This document shows positions 35,352 to 46,300 of a DNA stretch of 64,000 nt, one piece after another. The stretch covers positions 248,001 to 312,000 of the forward strand of contig CANMDW010000001.1 in assembly GCA_947496705.1 (NCBI GenBank). Reading direction: 5' to 3'. Each line of letters begins with the position of its first letter. Position 1 is the stretch's first letter. The stretch comes from an uncultured Aquimarina sp. Its GTDB lineage: Bacteria > Bacteroidota > Bacteroidia > Flavobacteriales > Flavobacteriaceae. The translations under genes were made by a program, and so were the position numbers. Under the pieces are notes generated by a model that saw only the letters and a program-made list of their open reading frames with translations, was not told the DNA's origin and made no database searches.

Positions 35352-36065
35352 ATGAATAGAATTTTTGTGTGGATAGTTTTAGCTTTTATGTGTTTCTCTT
35401 GCCAGAAAACCAAAAAAATATACATTGCAAGTGCGCTGGCAGATTGCCAGGGAGAAGCACCTCAAAAGTGTATGCACTATAAAGAGAACCCAACAGATGA
35501 CTGGAACTATTTTTATGATACTATCGAAGGGTTTGATTATGAAGAAGGGCACCAATATCTGGTTGAAGTAGCCGTTACCGAAATAGAAAATCCACCGGCA
35601 GATGCTTCTTCGCTAAAATATACTTTAGTAAAAATACTCTCAAAGGAAAAAGATGCCTCTTTTAAGAATCATGCATCTGTAGATACAACAACAGAGCAGG
35701 AGAAAAAAATATCCTATGTGGTATATGAAGCATTTTCAAGAGGTTCTTTTTTTTATCTCAAAATCAATGAAACTACTATTGAAAAATCTATAGACAGAAG
35801 TTTAAAAAATCCTGCCTCAAAAAAATGTTCAAAAAAAGAATGGCAAAATATACTGTCATATATAGAAAAAATCAATCTGGAAAAAATTAGTGAGCTACAG
35901 GCGCCCTCAGAAAAAAGTCATACCGATAGAGCACTGCAGGCACAGCTAAAAATTAGTACCCCAGATCTTACCTTCACTTCGAGTAATTTTGATCATGGCA
36001 ATCCCCCAAAAGAAATAGAATCATTAGTTAATACTATGCTATCATTGGCAGAAAGTATTGAATAG
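35352..36065 (+). CDS. DUF4377 lipoprotein
   Basis: 237 aa. Lipobox in AFMCFSCQKTKK. Residues ~20-90 match DUF4377 (IASALADCQGEAPQKCM, DDWNYFYDTIEGFDYEEGHQ, ENPPADASSLKYTLVKILS). The C-terminal ~130 residues are Lys/Glu-rich and unassigned. Function unknown; likely on the periplasmic or outer face. The sufE promoter overlaps its 3' end. Confidence 0.75.
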   Translation: MNRIFVWIVLAFMCFSCQKTKKIYIASALADCQGEAPQKCMHYKENPTDDWNYFYDTIEGFDYEEGHQYLVEVAVTEIENPPADASSLKYTLVKILSKEKDASFKNHASVDTTTEQEKKISYVVYEAFSRGSFFYLKINETTIEKSIDRSLKNPASKKCSKKEWQNILSYIEKINLEKISELQAPSEKSHTDRALQAQLKISTPDLTFTSSNFDHGNPPKEIESLVNTMLSLAESIE

Positions 36066-36088
36066 CAACGATTCTTGTTGTACTTTTG
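36058..36088 (+). promoter_or_regulatory. Promoter for sufE-sufT (TTG-N20-TACTTTTG)
   Basis: TACTTTTG (36081-36088) is an exact -7 match, with TTG 20 nt upstream (36058-36060), the latter inside the end of the DUF4377 gene. The ATG follows 17 nt after the -7 box. Confidence 0.6.
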
Positions 36089-36105
36089 TTGAAAATTTAT
36101 AAGCA

Positions 36106-36528
36106 ATGACTATACATGAAATTCAGGAGGAGATTGTTAATGAATTCGGGATGTTTGATGATTGGATGCAGCGGTATGAATATATGATCGACCTGGGGAA
36201 GTCTCTTCCGCTTATTGACGAAAAATACAAAACAGATGATAATATCATAAAAGGTTGCCAAAGCAAGGTATGGGTGCATGCCGAAATGAACAATGATAAA
36301 ATCGAGTTTACAGCAGATAGTGATGCTATTATCACCAAAGGCATCATTGCAATTTTAATCAGAGCTTTTTCTGGGCAACATCCTAAGGATATTATCGATG
36401 CCGACACCAGTTTTATTGATGAAATTGGCCTTAAAGAGCACTTATCACCAACACGTGCCAATGGTTTGGTAAGTATGATCAAGCAGTTAAAAATGTATGC
36501 TATCGCCTACCAAACTCAACTAAATTAA
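36106..36528 (+). CDS. sufE: SufE family cysteine desulfurase activator
   Basis: 140 aa. Accepts persulfide sulfur from SufS during Fe-S cluster assembly. The acceptor Cys lies in IIKGCQSKVWVHAEM (about 50). Its downstream neighbour is a SufT-like DUF59 protein, 12 bp away, supporting the Fe-S context, although the rest of suf is not in the window. Confidence 0.9.
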   Translation: MTIHEIQEEIVNEFGMFDDWMQRYEYMIDLGKSLPLIDEKYKTDDNIIKGCQSKVWVHAEMNNDKIEFTADSDAIITKGIIAILIRAFSGQHPKDIIDADTSFIDEIGLKEHLSPTRANGLVSMIKQLKMYAIAYQTQLN

Positions 36529-36540
36529 CGTTTTTATATT

Positions 36541-36867
36541 ATGAGTGAAACCACTATAGATACCAATGAGCTGGGAGAAAAGATTGTAGGGATTCTTAAA
36601 ACCATCTACGACCCCGAGATTCCTGTAGACATATATGAATTAGGTCTTATTTATGATGTGTTTGTCAACGAAGATTATGATGTAAAAATCCTGATGACAC
36701 TCACTTCTCCTAACTGCCCTGTTGCAGAATCTCTCCCGGAAGAAGTGCGTGAGAAAGTAAAATCATTAAATTCGGTAAATGATGTAGAAATGGAGCTTAC
36801 TTTTGATCCGCCATGGTCGCAAGACCTGATGAGTGAAGAAGCTAAATTAGAATTGGGGATGCTATAA
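36541..36867 (+). CDS. SufT/MIP18 (DUF59) iron-sulfur assembly protein
   Basis: 108 aa. Family marks: YDPEIPVDIYELGLIYDV, the Cys region TLTSPNCPVAESLPEEV and FDPPWSQDLMSEEAKLELG. It is thought to help Fe-S protein maturation. Coupled with sufE. Confidence 0.88.
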   Translation: MSETTIDTNELGEKIVGILKTIYDPEIPVDIYELGLIYDVFVNEDYDVKILMTLTSPNCPVAESLPEEVREKVKSLNSVNDVEMELTFDPPWSQDLMSEEAKLELGML

Positions 36868-37073
36868 CCCCTTCCCGATAGCTATCGGAAACCCCAAAGA
36901 GGGAATTTTAATATAAGAACTAAATATAAATAACTAAAAACTCTTCCCTTTGGGGCAATGTTATTTAGTTAAGGAACCTTTTACATGCTCCCTCTCCTTT
37001 AGGAGAGGGCTGGGCTGAGGTTAAAATCAAAAAAATAAATGACATTGCCCTTTAGGGAGATTGAAAAAAAGCC
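36868..37073. repeat. Dispersed-repeat intergenic region
   Basis: Contains an imperfect dyad CCCGATAGCTATCGG (36873-36889 region) and CTCCCTCTCCTTTAGGAGAG (near 36986-37006), both typical of intergenic repeats seen elsewhere in this window. No gene seen. Confidence 0.5.
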
Positions 37074-37583
37074 ATGGCTGAAGAAATTGTAAATAGAATC
37101 GCCAATAACAAAAACCTCATCACCTTTGATCTTGAGGAATATTATCCTGAAGGTAAACGTATACTATTTGATATCAAAGATTGGCTTTTTGAAGGATTAT
37201 TATTACGAGAAAAAGACTTTAGGAAACAGGTTTCAGATCACGACTGGAGTACTTATCGGGATGCGTATGTTGCCTTAACATGCTCATCAGATGCTATTAT
37301 TCCCGGATGGGCGTATCTTTTATTAACAAGCTCCTTAATTCCGTATACCAAAAAAGTAGTGGTGGGTTCTTTAGAAACTCTGGAAACCATACTCTATAAT
37401 GAAATTATTAATCATCTTGATGTTTCCAGGTATCAAGACAAGTTTCTAATTATAAAAGGTTGTGCCAATAAACCCGTTCCCGAAGGGGCGTATATTTCTT
37501 TAATCCAAAAATTACAACCTGTAGCCAAAAGTATTATGTATGGTGAGGCATGTTCTTCGGTTCCTCTTTATAAAAAGAAATAG
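37074..37583 (+). CDS. DUF2480 family protein
   Basis: 169 aa, soluble. Family pattern: LITFDLEEYYPEGKRILFDIKDWLFEGLLLREKDFR, ALTCSSDAIIPGWAYLL, and the Cys-rich end IIKGCANKPVPEGAYISL and GEACSSVPLYKK. Conserved in Bacteroidetes near suf genes; function unknown. The Cys residues invite a redox or Fe-S role (inference). Confidence 0.8.
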   Translation: MAEEIVNRIANNKNLITFDLEEYYPEGKRILFDIKDWLFEGLLLREKDFRKQVSDHDWSTYRDAYVALTCSSDAIIPGWAYLLLTSSLIPYTKKVVVGSLETLETILYNEIINHLDVSRYQDKFLIIKGCANKPVPEGAYISLIQKLQPVAKSIMYGEACSSVPLYKKK

Positions 37584-37793
37584 CTTGTTTTTGTCTATTA
37601 ATATTGTTTTTCGTCGAAAAATAGTGTTCGAATATCTTCTATCTGGAGCAAAAATCGTTTCTTAAAATATATTTGCCAACATAAATTTTTTAACAGATTA
37701 TTTATTTTGGTTAAGCATACCTAATGAATTTATTTGGTATTTACCCCTCTTGACTAGAGTAATCGTCTGACCAACTCTAAAACTATCTATCAC

Positions 37794-38708
37794 ATGAAAA
37801 AAACATTTTTGGCTGTAGCGCTACTTATGAGCTCTGCCGTTTTGCTTGCACAAGAAGAAAAAAAAGACGACACTCCCAAAGACGGTTGGACCAGAGCCGG
37901 AAACATTAGTTTTTTATTCAATCAATCGGCTTTTAATGCAGAATGGCTGGGTGGAGGAACCTCAAACATCGCAGGAAACTTAACCCTATCGTATGATTTC
38001 AATTATCGTAAGGGCGATATTGCCTGGGACAACAAAATACTCGCAGATTATGGTTTAACGCTTCAGGATGACCAGGAATACGTTCGTAAAACCAATGACC
38101 GTTTTGAATACAATTCTGTACTTGGTAAACAAGTAAAAGAATCAAACTGGTATTATTCACTATCTCTAAATTTTAGAACACAATTTGCTCCAGGGTATAA
38201 TTTTGGAGAAGATACAGACGGCAATGAAACCCGGGAAGAAATCACACATATTTTCTCTCCTGCATATCTGCAAATCGGACCCGGTATGCTTTGGAAGAAA
38301 AACGATAATCTAAAAGTAAACATTGCTCCGGCTACGGCAAGATTTATTTTTGTAGATTCAGAATTTACCGATACTCTAGAAGCCGACGCAGATGCCTTTA
38401 ATGAGGCGGGAGGGTATTTTGGGGTAGATGCCAATGAGACTTTTCGATTTGAATTTGGTGCTGCGTTAAATGGCTATGCCAAATTTGAAATCATGAAGAA
38501 TGTCTCGATGGAAAACATTCTAAACCTGTACTCAAACTACCTCGAAGACCCGCAAAATGTAGATGTTGATTATACTGCCAATGTGGTCATGACCATCAAT
38601 AAATATTTGTCGACCAACCTTACCTTCCAGGCGATCTATGATGATAATGCTATCGGTGCTTTTCAAATCAGAGAAGTATTTGGACTTGGAGTGAATTATG
38701 GATTCTAA
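37794..38708 (+). CDS. DUF3078 outer-membrane/periplasmic protein, copy 1
   Basis: 304 aa. Signal peptide (LLMSSAVLLAQ). The family motif GWTRAGNISFLFNQSAFNAEWLGGGTSNIAGN is followed by alternating beta-strand pattern to a C-terminal LGVNYGF, consistent with a beta-barrel ending in an aromatic residue. Function unknown. A related gene follows 135 bp later. Confidence 0.8.
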   Translation: MKKTFLAVALLMSSAVLLAQEEKKDDTPKDGWTRAGNISFLFNQSAFNAEWLGGGTSNIAGNLTLSYDFNYRKGDIAWDNKILADYGLTLQDDQEYVRKTNDRFEYNSVLGKQVKESNWYYSLSLNFRTQFAPGYNFGEDTDGNETREEITHIFSPAYLQIGPGMLWKKNDNLKVNIAPATARFIFVDSEFTDTLEADADAFNEAGGYFGVDANETFRFEFGAALNGYAKFEIMKNVSMENILNLYSNYLEDPQNVDVDYTANVVMTINKYLSTNLTFQAIYDDNAIGAFQIREVFGLGVNYGF

Positions 38709-38730
38709 AGAAAATCTGAAAGAGTTTATA

Positions 38731-38760
38731 GACCCGGTTTCTACATCAGAGACCGGGTTT
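38731..38760 (+). terminator. Terminator between the DUF3078 genes
   Basis: GACCCGGTTTCT pairs with AGAGACCGGGTTT. The right arm runs into TTT, after the first DUF3078 stop. Confidence 0.6.
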
Positions 38761-38784
38761 AGCATTTCAATAACTATCCATCTA

Positions 38785-38816
38785 TTTGAAAAAACTAAAC
38801 ACATCCTGTATCTTTG
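38785..38816 (+). promoter_or_regulatory. Promoter TTTG-N20-TATCTTTG for the second DUF3078 gene
   Basis: TTTG at 38785-38788 and TATCTTTG at 38809-38816, both exact, 28 nt before the ATG at 38844. Confidence 0.65.
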
Positions 38817-38843
38817 TGTCTTACCCCTGCAATAAAAGATTAC

Positions 38844-39872
38844 ATGAATAGATTTTTTTTAGCTATTTTCCTGCTCTTTTTTATACCAAATATAATAGGT
38901 CAGGAAGAAGAAAAAACAAAATATCTGGACTCGATTCAGTCAGATTTAAAACGTTCTCTGGATAGTCTTTTAAAAAACACTTCGAAAGAGTTAAATATCA
39001 TAGTCCTAAAACAAAAACTAAAGGAAATTAATCCTAAAAAAGGTAAAGAACCTGAACAAATTGGTTGGAAAAGTAAACTCGAGTTTTCTTTGCTCTTCAA
39101 CCAATCTGCCTTTAATTTTGATTGGCAAGGAGGAGGAACCTCTAATGTTTCTGGTAATAGTAAAATAAAATATAGATTCAATTATAAAAAAAAGAGTTTT
39201 CTCTGGGAGAATAAACTCAAGGCTGATTATGGTTTATCTTTTTTGAAAGATGAAGATTTTCCCAGGAAAACAGATGACCGTATAGAATTCAACACTCGTA
39301 TTGGACAACGTATTGGCAAAGGCAACTGGAACTATTCTTTCTTTGCCAATTTCTTATCACAATTTGATAAAGGATATCGCTTTGGTATTGATCCCGAAAC
39401 AGAAGAGACTACGCGAACCGAAGAAACTCATTTTTTCTCCCCTGCATTTATACAATCGGGACCTGGATTGCTTTGGAAAAAAAGTGATGATATCAATATT
39501 AACATCGCCCCTGTTACCTCGCGTATGATCTTTGTGGATAAAGAATTTACCAATATCGAGGGTTATGTAGACGGGGATTATTTTGGTGTAGATGCCGGGC
39601 AGAGCACACGATTCGAATTTGGAGGGTCTGTAGCGGCCAATATTAAGTTTACTCTTGTAGAAAACTTTACTATAGAAAATATCTTGAATTTGTATTCAAA
39701 CTATATCGAAGACCCAGCCAATGTTGATATCGATTACACATTGAATCTAAATCTGAAAATCAACCGATATGTTTCCAGCAGTTTTATCTTCCAAAGTATT
39801 TATGATGACAATGCTACCGGGGCATTTCAGGTCAGGCAAGTATTAGGAATAGGCCTTAATTATAAGTTTTAA
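38844..39872 (+). CDS. DUF3078 outer-membrane/periplasmic protein, copy 2
   Basis: 342 aa from ATG 38844 (MNRFFLAIFLLFFIPNIIGQ); the longer frame would begin in the promoter. Insertion of a ~45-aa charged linker after the signal peptide separates it from copy 1. Shares LLFNQSAFNFDWQGGGTSNVSGN, the FFSPAFIQSGPGLLWKK block and a C-terminal LGIGLNYKF. Probably an outer-membrane barrel; substrate unknown. Confidence 0.8.
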   Translation: MNRFFLAIFLLFFIPNIIGQEEEKTKYLDSIQSDLKRSLDSLLKNTSKELNIIVLKQKLKEINPKKGKEPEQIGWKSKLEFSLLFNQSAFNFDWQGGGTSNVSGNSKIKYRFNYKKKSFLWENKLKADYGLSFLKDEDFPRKTDDRIEFNTRIGQRIGKGNWNYSFFANFLSQFDKGYRFGIDPETEETTRTEETHFFSPAFIQSGPGLLWKKSDDININIAPVTSRMIFVDKEFTNIEGYVDGDYFGVDAGQSTRFEFGGSVAANIKFTLVENFTIENILNLYSNYIEDPANVDIDYTLNLNLKINRYVSSSFIFQSIYDDNATGAFQVRQVLGIGLNYKF

Positions 39873-39927
39873 GCCCTCTCTTCCCCCAAAGGGGAAACTA
39901 AAAAGGTTTGCCAGCTATAGTAAGGAT

Positions 39928-41136
39928 TTACTCTTCTATAACTTCGGGATATAAAAAATTGTTATATGGGAAACGGGTCACGTGTATATCTCTTACTTCT
40001 TTGTATACCCGCTTCCTGAATTCGTCTATGTTTTCTTTATGTGTCGCCGAAATAAATAAGGCATTATCCCCTATTTTACTCATCCAGGTGCGTTTCCATT
40101 CATCGAGGGTATAATGTGCTTTGGTCCTTTCTGTTGTTAGATCATCAGCGGCTATAGTTTCATGTGTATAAGCATCGATTTTATTAAAAACCATAATTGT
40201 GGGCTTATCTGCACAATCAATTTCGCCCAAAATCTTATGTACTGAGTCGATATGATCTTCAAATTGTGGGTGGGAAATATCTACTACGTGCAATAGTAAA
40301 TCTGCTTCTCTTACCTCGTCTAGCGTACTTTTAAAACTTTCTACCAACTGGGTGGGTAATTTTCTGATAAAACCTACCGTATCACTCAACAAAAATGGTA
40401 AGTTTCCGATAACCACCTTTCGCACAGTAGTATCCAATGTGGCAAAAAGCTTATTTTCTGCAAATACCTCGCTCTTGGCAATCACATTCATCAAGGTAGA
40501 TTTCCCTACATTGGTGTATCCAACCAAAGCCACACGAACCAGTTTACCCCTGTTACCACGCTGAGTGGCCATCTGCCTGTCGATGGTTTGTAGTTTTTTC
40601 TTCAGTAAAGAAATACGATCTCTAACGATTCGACGATCGGTCTCGATTTCGGTTTCACCAGGACCCCGCATACCGATACCTCCCCGTTGTCGTTCAAGGT
40701 GGGTCCATAAACCCGTAAGTCGTGGTAACAAATATTGATATTGTGCCAGTTCTACCTGGGTGCGGGCGTAACTGGTTTGGGCACGTTGTGCAAAAATATC
40801 AAGAATAAGATTGGTACGATCAATGATTTTGGCCTTAAGAATTTTTTCAATATTACGAAGTTGTGCCGGTGACAGTTCATCGTCAAAAACAACAGTGCCT
40901 ATTTCGTTGTCCTCAACAAATGCTCTTACCTCTTCCATCTTACCGGTTCCTATAAAGGTTTTAGAATTGGGCATATCCATTTTTTGGATAAAACGCTTTA
41001 CCACTTCACCACCCGCAGTATAGGTAAGGAATTCAAGCTCGTCCAAAAACTCAATGAGTTTTTCTTCATCCTGATTTCTGGTAACAATTCCTATCAATAC
41101 TGTTTTTTCGTATGCTGTTTCCTTCTGTTCTAACAT
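39928..41136 (-). CDS. hflX: GTPase HflX
   Basis: 402 aa from ATG 41136 (MLEQKETAYEKTVLIGIV). An in-frame extension to 41226 would cross the promoter. HflX domain (GGEVVKRFIQKMDMPNSKTFIGTGK; RRGGIGMRGPGETEIETDRR), then the G domain: GYTNVGKSTL (Walker A), DTVGF (G3), FNKID (G4). It binds ribosomes and splits stalled ones. Length fits the family. Convergent with the second DUF3078 gene, 55 bp apart. Confidence 0.95.
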   Translation of the reverse strand: MLEQKETAYEKTVLIGIVTRNQDEEKLIEFLDELEFLTYTAGGEVVKRFIQKMDMPNSKTFIGTGKMEEVRAFVEDNEIGTVVFDDELSPAQLRNIEKILKAKIIDRTNLILDIFAQRAQTSYARTQVELAQYQYLLPRLTGLWTHLERQRGGIGMRGPGETEIETDRRIVRDRISLLKKKLQTIDRQMATQRGNRGKLVRVALVGYTNVGKSTLMNVIAKSEVFAENKLFATLDTTVRKVVIGNLPFLLSDTVGFIRKLPTQLVESFKSTLDEVREADLLLHVVDISHPQFEDHIDSVHKILGEIDCADKPTIMVFNKIDAYTHETIAADDLTTERTKAHYTLDEWKRTWMSKIGDNALFISATHKENIDEFRKRVYKEVRDIHVTRFPYNNFLYPEVIEE

Positions 41137-41193
41137 GTGCTCTGGGTACCTGCTTTGTCTTAATTTAGTATCTTGTATTTTTAATTGAAGATA

Positions 41194-41201
41194 CAAAAGT
41201 A
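41194..41201 (-). promoter_or_regulatory. -7 promoter element (TACTTTTG) for hflX
   Basis: Exact TAnnTTTG on the minus strand, 58 nt before the hflX ATG. Candidate -33 TTG sites lie at 17 and 22 nt, neither ideal. Confidence 0.45.
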
Positions 41202-41260
41202 CGATAATTATATCCTTGCAAGTCAATTAGGATATTGTTTTCATATCAAAATTACCATAG

Positions 41261-42232
41261 ATGGCGAGCACATTTTTTTTCCGTAAGAAATACACAAATC
41301 ATTATATTGTTGCATTTTACAACCTCGAAAATTTGTTTGATACCAAAGACGACCCCAAAAGGCTGGATGATGATTTTTTACCTAATGCTGAAAAGCGATG
41401 GACCTCCAAACGCTATCGAAAGAAAATTAACAAATTAGGAAAAGTCATTGCAAACATCGGGTTTTCGAAAACCAGAAAAGCTCCTGTTCTAATTGGTGTT
41501 GCAGAAGTTGAAAACAAGAACGTGCTTCAGGATCTGATACATTCAAAATATGTAGCACAAAAAGACTATGGTATTGTGCATTATGATTCTCCCGATGAAC
41601 GGGGTATTGATGTTGGATTATTATACCAAAAAGAATTTTTTGAGGTAACTCATTCTGAAAGTATTAAGGTGATGGTACATAATGAAGAAGGAGAAAGAGA
41701 TTATACCCGAGATATTTTATGGGTGAGGGGAAATTTAAATGATGAAGAAATTCACGTTTTGGTCAATCACTGGCCCTCGAGGCGGGAGGGAGCAGAAGAA
41801 ACAGCCTATAAACGTATTGCAGCTGCCAAAAGAAACCGGGAGATCATTGACCAGATTACTTCAGATAATTCTGAAGCAAAAATTATGATTATGGGAGATT
41901 TTAACGATGATCCTTTTAGCGAAAGCATTAAAACGCATCTGGTACAGCAGGATTTTTTTAACCCGATGGAACGTTTGCTAACGCGATACCAGGGAAGCTT
42001 AAATTACCGAAGCCAATGGAATTTGTTTGATCAGATTATTTTTAGTCATAATTTTCATAAATACGAAAAAGGAAAACACTGCTTTTCTGATGCCGCTATT
42101 TTTGATAAAGATTTTTTGAAGATTTATAAAGGTCGTTATAAAGGTAATCCTTTCAGAACTTTTGTAGGTTCTAAATACAAAGGAGGGTTTAGTGATCACT
42201 TTCCGGTATACATTAGGTTAAAGCTGAACTGA
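41261..42232 (+). CDS. Endonuclease/exonuclease/phosphatase family hydrolase
   Basis: 323 aa, no signal peptide. EEP fold signs: FYNLENLFDT near the N-terminus, VAEVEN (metal Glu), VNHWPSRR (His), MGDFNDDPFSES (Asp/Asn) and SDHFPVYIRL at the end (Asp-His). Substrate not determinable; DNA, phosphoinositide-like or nucleotide substrates are all known in the family. Confidence 0.82.
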   Translation: MASTFFFRKKYTNHYIVAFYNLENLFDTKDDPKRLDDDFLPNAEKRWTSKRYRKKINKLGKVIANIGFSKTRKAPVLIGVAEVENKNVLQDLIHSKYVAQKDYGIVHYDSPDERGIDVGLLYQKEFFEVTHSESIKVMVHNEEGERDYTRDILWVRGNLNDEEIHVLVNHWPSRREGAEETAYKRIAAAKRNREIIDQITSDNSEAKIMIMGDFNDDPFSESIKTHLVQQDFFNPMERLLTRYQGSLNYRSQWNLFDQIIFSHNFHKYEKGKHCFSDAAIFDKDFLKIYKGRYKGNPFRTFVGSKYKGGFSDHFPVYIRLKLN

Positions 42233-42246
42233 TAATCTGTGAAAAA

Positions 42247-42271
42247 GGCTACAGTTTTTAGTACTGCAGCC
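42247..42271 (+). terminator. Rho-independent terminator
   Basis: GGCTACAGT and ACTGCAGCC pair with one G-T or mismatch, followed by CATTTTTT, just after the EEP gene. It can also serve the convergent broken gene downstream. Confidence 0.7.
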
Positions 42272-42298
42272 CATTTTTTATGATTTTATGAATGGTAA

Positions 42299-43025
42299 TC
42301 AAAAATTAAGCCTACCAGTACCTACCTTACCGGTCTCATAATAATCCCAGCCATTAGAGGTAGTATTATCTAACCATGTATACGGGTTTGTATGTATAAT
42401 TGATATTCCCGTAGATAGTATATTCTGATCTGCTGGAATTACATAAACATTAAAATGCTGAAGAAACCAGGCATTGGTACCTTTTAAACGAACATGGGCA
42501 TGCTCTGCTTCTACCCAGGAAACTTCTTGCCCCTGGATGTTGCTTTCAAAGATATAGCAGTCCCATCCCTCCCTCTCGGTCGTCACCGGGATTATCTAAA
42601 TTTAAAGCTGAAGTATGGCTCCCTCCTTTATCAGTATTAAAATCTACCCAGGCCTGAACCATCCCATTTGTATTGGCATTAAGTTGGTTTCCGGTGTAGG
42701 TGCATATTCTATAGTGCCATTTTGTACTAACTCCTTTAACCTGGCTTTTGTAAGTTTTCATAAAATCTGCAGCTTTTTTGTTAAATATTGCCAGTGCGTC
42801 TTCCTCGCTTACTTCTGCATCAAAATGCATCTGAAATAATGGCTGTACCATCTCTGATGGATTCTGTTCAATACTGGTATCACTATTGCCTGTTGTACTT
42901 ATAAAACCTTCTTGATGCTCAACAGTAGTTACTTCTGTTTCTACTTCAGATTTTTCACAGGATGCGACAACAAAAACACATACTACAACGAGTACATACT
43001 TTCTAAGGTTCATTGTTGTTTTCAT
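42299..43025 (-). pseudogene. Lipoprotein gene with a +4 frameshift
   Basis: The 5' part (43025 to 42546) encodes a lipobox (VFVVASCEKSE) and ends shortly after NLDNPGDDRE. The 3' part (to 42299) continues in another frame with GWDCYIFESNIQGQEVSW and a long conserved-looking C-terminus ending TGKVGTGRLNF. At the join the minus strand reads GAGAGGGAGGGATGG; removing one copy of the 4-bp AGGG restores DDREGWDCYIF. So either a recent 4-bp duplication, a phase-variable site or a sequencing error. The family is not recognised. Confidence 0.75.
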
Positions 43026-43348
43026 AGTTTTAAGATTTAATAATTTACCCTTTGTGCTAAAAAAGAAGAGGAGGTAAACATTTTTTATTAAAATTTAAAT
43101 TGTTGATCTTCAGCCGCAACAGATAAGTGCCCCTATGCTACGGGGGTATTTTCCTTTTTTATAAGGTTTCTCTCTCTCGATAAAAATGCTCCGTTAAATA
43201 AATCATAATTCTTTAAACCCCTGATGTACAAAGGGTTTTAAAATAAATATGTTGTTTATTAAACTTTTTTTAACATAACAAAGATGTTAAAATCGTCCTA
43301 ATATCCTACCTTGCGCACGCAAAAAATCACACAAACAAACTAATTGTC

Positions 43349-46300
43349 ATGAAATTAAAATTACTTTTAATTCCATTTGTCATCTCATGCTTTTTGGGGA
43401 CTCAGAATGGATTTACACAGTCTGTATTTATTAATGAACTACATTATGATAATGCAAGTACCGATGTAGACGAAGCTATCGAAATTGCCGGCCCTGCCGG
43501 AACAGATCTTACAGGTTGGAGCATTGTATTGTATAACGGATCGAATGCTGCTGTTGATGATACTGTTTCTCTTTCAGGGACTCTTCCCGATCAACAAAAT
43601 GGTTTTGGAGCCATCATTGTATTTCCTTCCGGAAGTATCCAAAACGGTTCTCCCGACGGATTAGCACTGGTAGATAACAGCAATACGGTTATCCAGTTTT
43701 TAAGCTATGAAGGCACTTTTACCGCAATAGATGGTCCTGCTTCAGGATTAACCAGTACCGATATTGGGGTTTCAGAATCCAGTAACACTCCTGTTGGAGC
43801 TTCTTTACAACTATCCGGAATAGGAACAGTAGCTGAAGATTTTATTTGGGAAGCTGTTGATACGAATACCTATGGAGCAGTAAACACCAACCAGGTTTTC
43901 GGAATACCGGAACCAGTGATCAACGAATTTGTATTGAATCACACAGGAACCGATACCGATGAATTTGTTGAGGTTTTAGCTGGTGCCGAAACAGACCTCA
44001 GCGAATACTGGATCCTCGAAATTGAAGGCGATAGCAATGCAGCAGGAACTATTGATGAGGTAATTCAACTGGGTACTACCAATGCGAATGGTTATTTTAC
44101 TACTGCTTTTGAAAGTGGTGCCTTTGAAAACGGAACCCTGGCCCTGCTTTTGGTAAAGAATTTTACCGGAATCATAGGACAAGATTTGGATGCCGATGAT
44201 GATGGTGTTTTTGATATGGCACCCTGGGAAGCAATTATCGATGATATCGGCGTAAACGATGCCGATGCTACCGATCAGAATTATGCATCGGTAACCCTGG
44301 TACAATCTTTTGATGGGATCTCGTTTACTGTAGGTGGTGCCTCCAGATTTCCAAACGGTCAGGATACCGATACTGCCACCGATTGGACAAGAAATGATTT
44401 TGACGGAAGCGGATTACCCAGCTTTCCCTCGGTAGAAGCCAACCCGGGAGAAGCCGTTAATACGCCTGGTCAGGAAAATATAGTGATTGAAGATGTAGAT
44501 CCTTCGGCGTTAATTATCAATGAAATTGATGCCGATACCGATGGAACCGATGTCCTGGAATTCGTAGAACTATTTGATGGCGGAGCCGGAAACACTGCTC
44601 TCGATGGGCATGTGTTAGTGTTTTATAATGGAAATGGTGATCAAAGTTATTATACTGCAGATCTTACCGGATTTGTAACCAATGATGAAGGTTATTTTAT
44701 TATAGGAAATGAAAGTGTACCAAATGTAGATCTTATTTTTCGTAATAACTTATTACAAAATGGCGCTGATGCCGTAGCACTCTATAAAACCGACGCCGCC
44801 AACTTTCCCAACGGAACCGCAGTAACCACAGAAAACCTTGTAGATGCTATTGTATATGATACCAACGATAGTGATGATGCAGAATTATTGGTATTATTAA
44901 ACAACGCCGAACCGCAGGTAAATGAAAATGAGAAAGGCGATAAGGATTTTCACTCATTACAGCGTTTTCCCAATGGAACTGGCGGGTTGAGAAATACATC
45001 TGCTTATACCCAGGCAGTTCCCACCCCGGGAGCAGCCAATACCAATGTGACCGAGGTTGTAAATCTTATTATCAACGAACTGGATGCCGATACACAAGGT
45101 ACTGATGCTTTAGAGTTTGTAGAGTTATATGATGGTGGTGCGGGAAATTCTCCTCTTGACGGGCATATTTTAGTGTTCTACAACGGATCAAACGATCAAA
45201 GTTATGCTGCCTTTGACTTAAACGGTTTTACTACCGATAGCAATGGATATTTTGTCATTGGAAATGATAGTGTGCCTAATGTAAACTTTACTTTTCGAAA
45301 TGACTTGTTGCAAAATGGTGCCGACGCCGTAGCGCTTTATAAAACAGAAGTTGTTAATTTTCCTAACGGTACTGCAGTAACCACAGAGAATCTTGTTGAC
45401 GCTATTGTATATGGTACCGATGACCCAGATGATGTAGAATTACTTGTTTTATTAAATACTGGAGAACTTCAACTGAATGAAAATAGTAGCGACAATAGAG
45501 AAGCAGTGTCCTTGCAAAGAATTCCCAACGGCGAGGGAGGAGTTCGTAATACCGCATCCTATATAACCAAGACTCCAACACCTGGTCTTGACAATGAAAC
45601 TATTATCATTATACCATCAGACCCGATCCCAATTGCTGAAGCACGGGAATTAGAAGATAATACTCCTGTTACTATAACAGGTGTAATCACTGTAACTAAT
45701 AATTTTGGATTTCCGGCATTTATACAAGATGCTACCGGAGGAATTGCTGTTTTTGATGAACAAGTATATGCCAACACAACCTTGAAAATAGGAGATTCCA
45801 TTACGGTTACAGGATTAAGAACTACCTTTAGACAACAGCTCCAGATCGAAAATGTGGTAGAGGTTGTGAATAATGGAGTAGCACAAAACCCAATAATCCC
45901 GATAGATATCACTTTGGCAGAATTATCTGATCACGAAGGCGAATTAGTACGGGTGTTGAATACCACTTTTCCAAATCCTAATGATCTTTTATTTGGAGGG
46001 AGTAATTATACGCTTACTGATGCTAGTGGTCCTGGAGCGCTTCGAATCGATAATAATGTAACTTCTGTATTTGGTAAAGCACAACCCATTATCTGTTCTG
46101 AAATTACCGGAGTAGTAGGCCGCTTTGAAGAAATTTCACAATTGCTACCCAGGGATATATCAGATATTCCTTGTGCAGTAGAATTTATTCCTCCGGGAGA
46201 TCTCGGTTTCCCGAAAGAAGATACGTTTGATGTTGTTACCTGGAATATTGAGTGGTTTGGAGACGAAAACAACTCTCCGGTAGGGCAAAACCCTATGTCT

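Noticed and set aside
41137..41226. 30-residue N-terminal extension of hflX
   Set aside because: Starts at TTG and overlaps the -7 promoter motif; the normal HflX start is at 41136.
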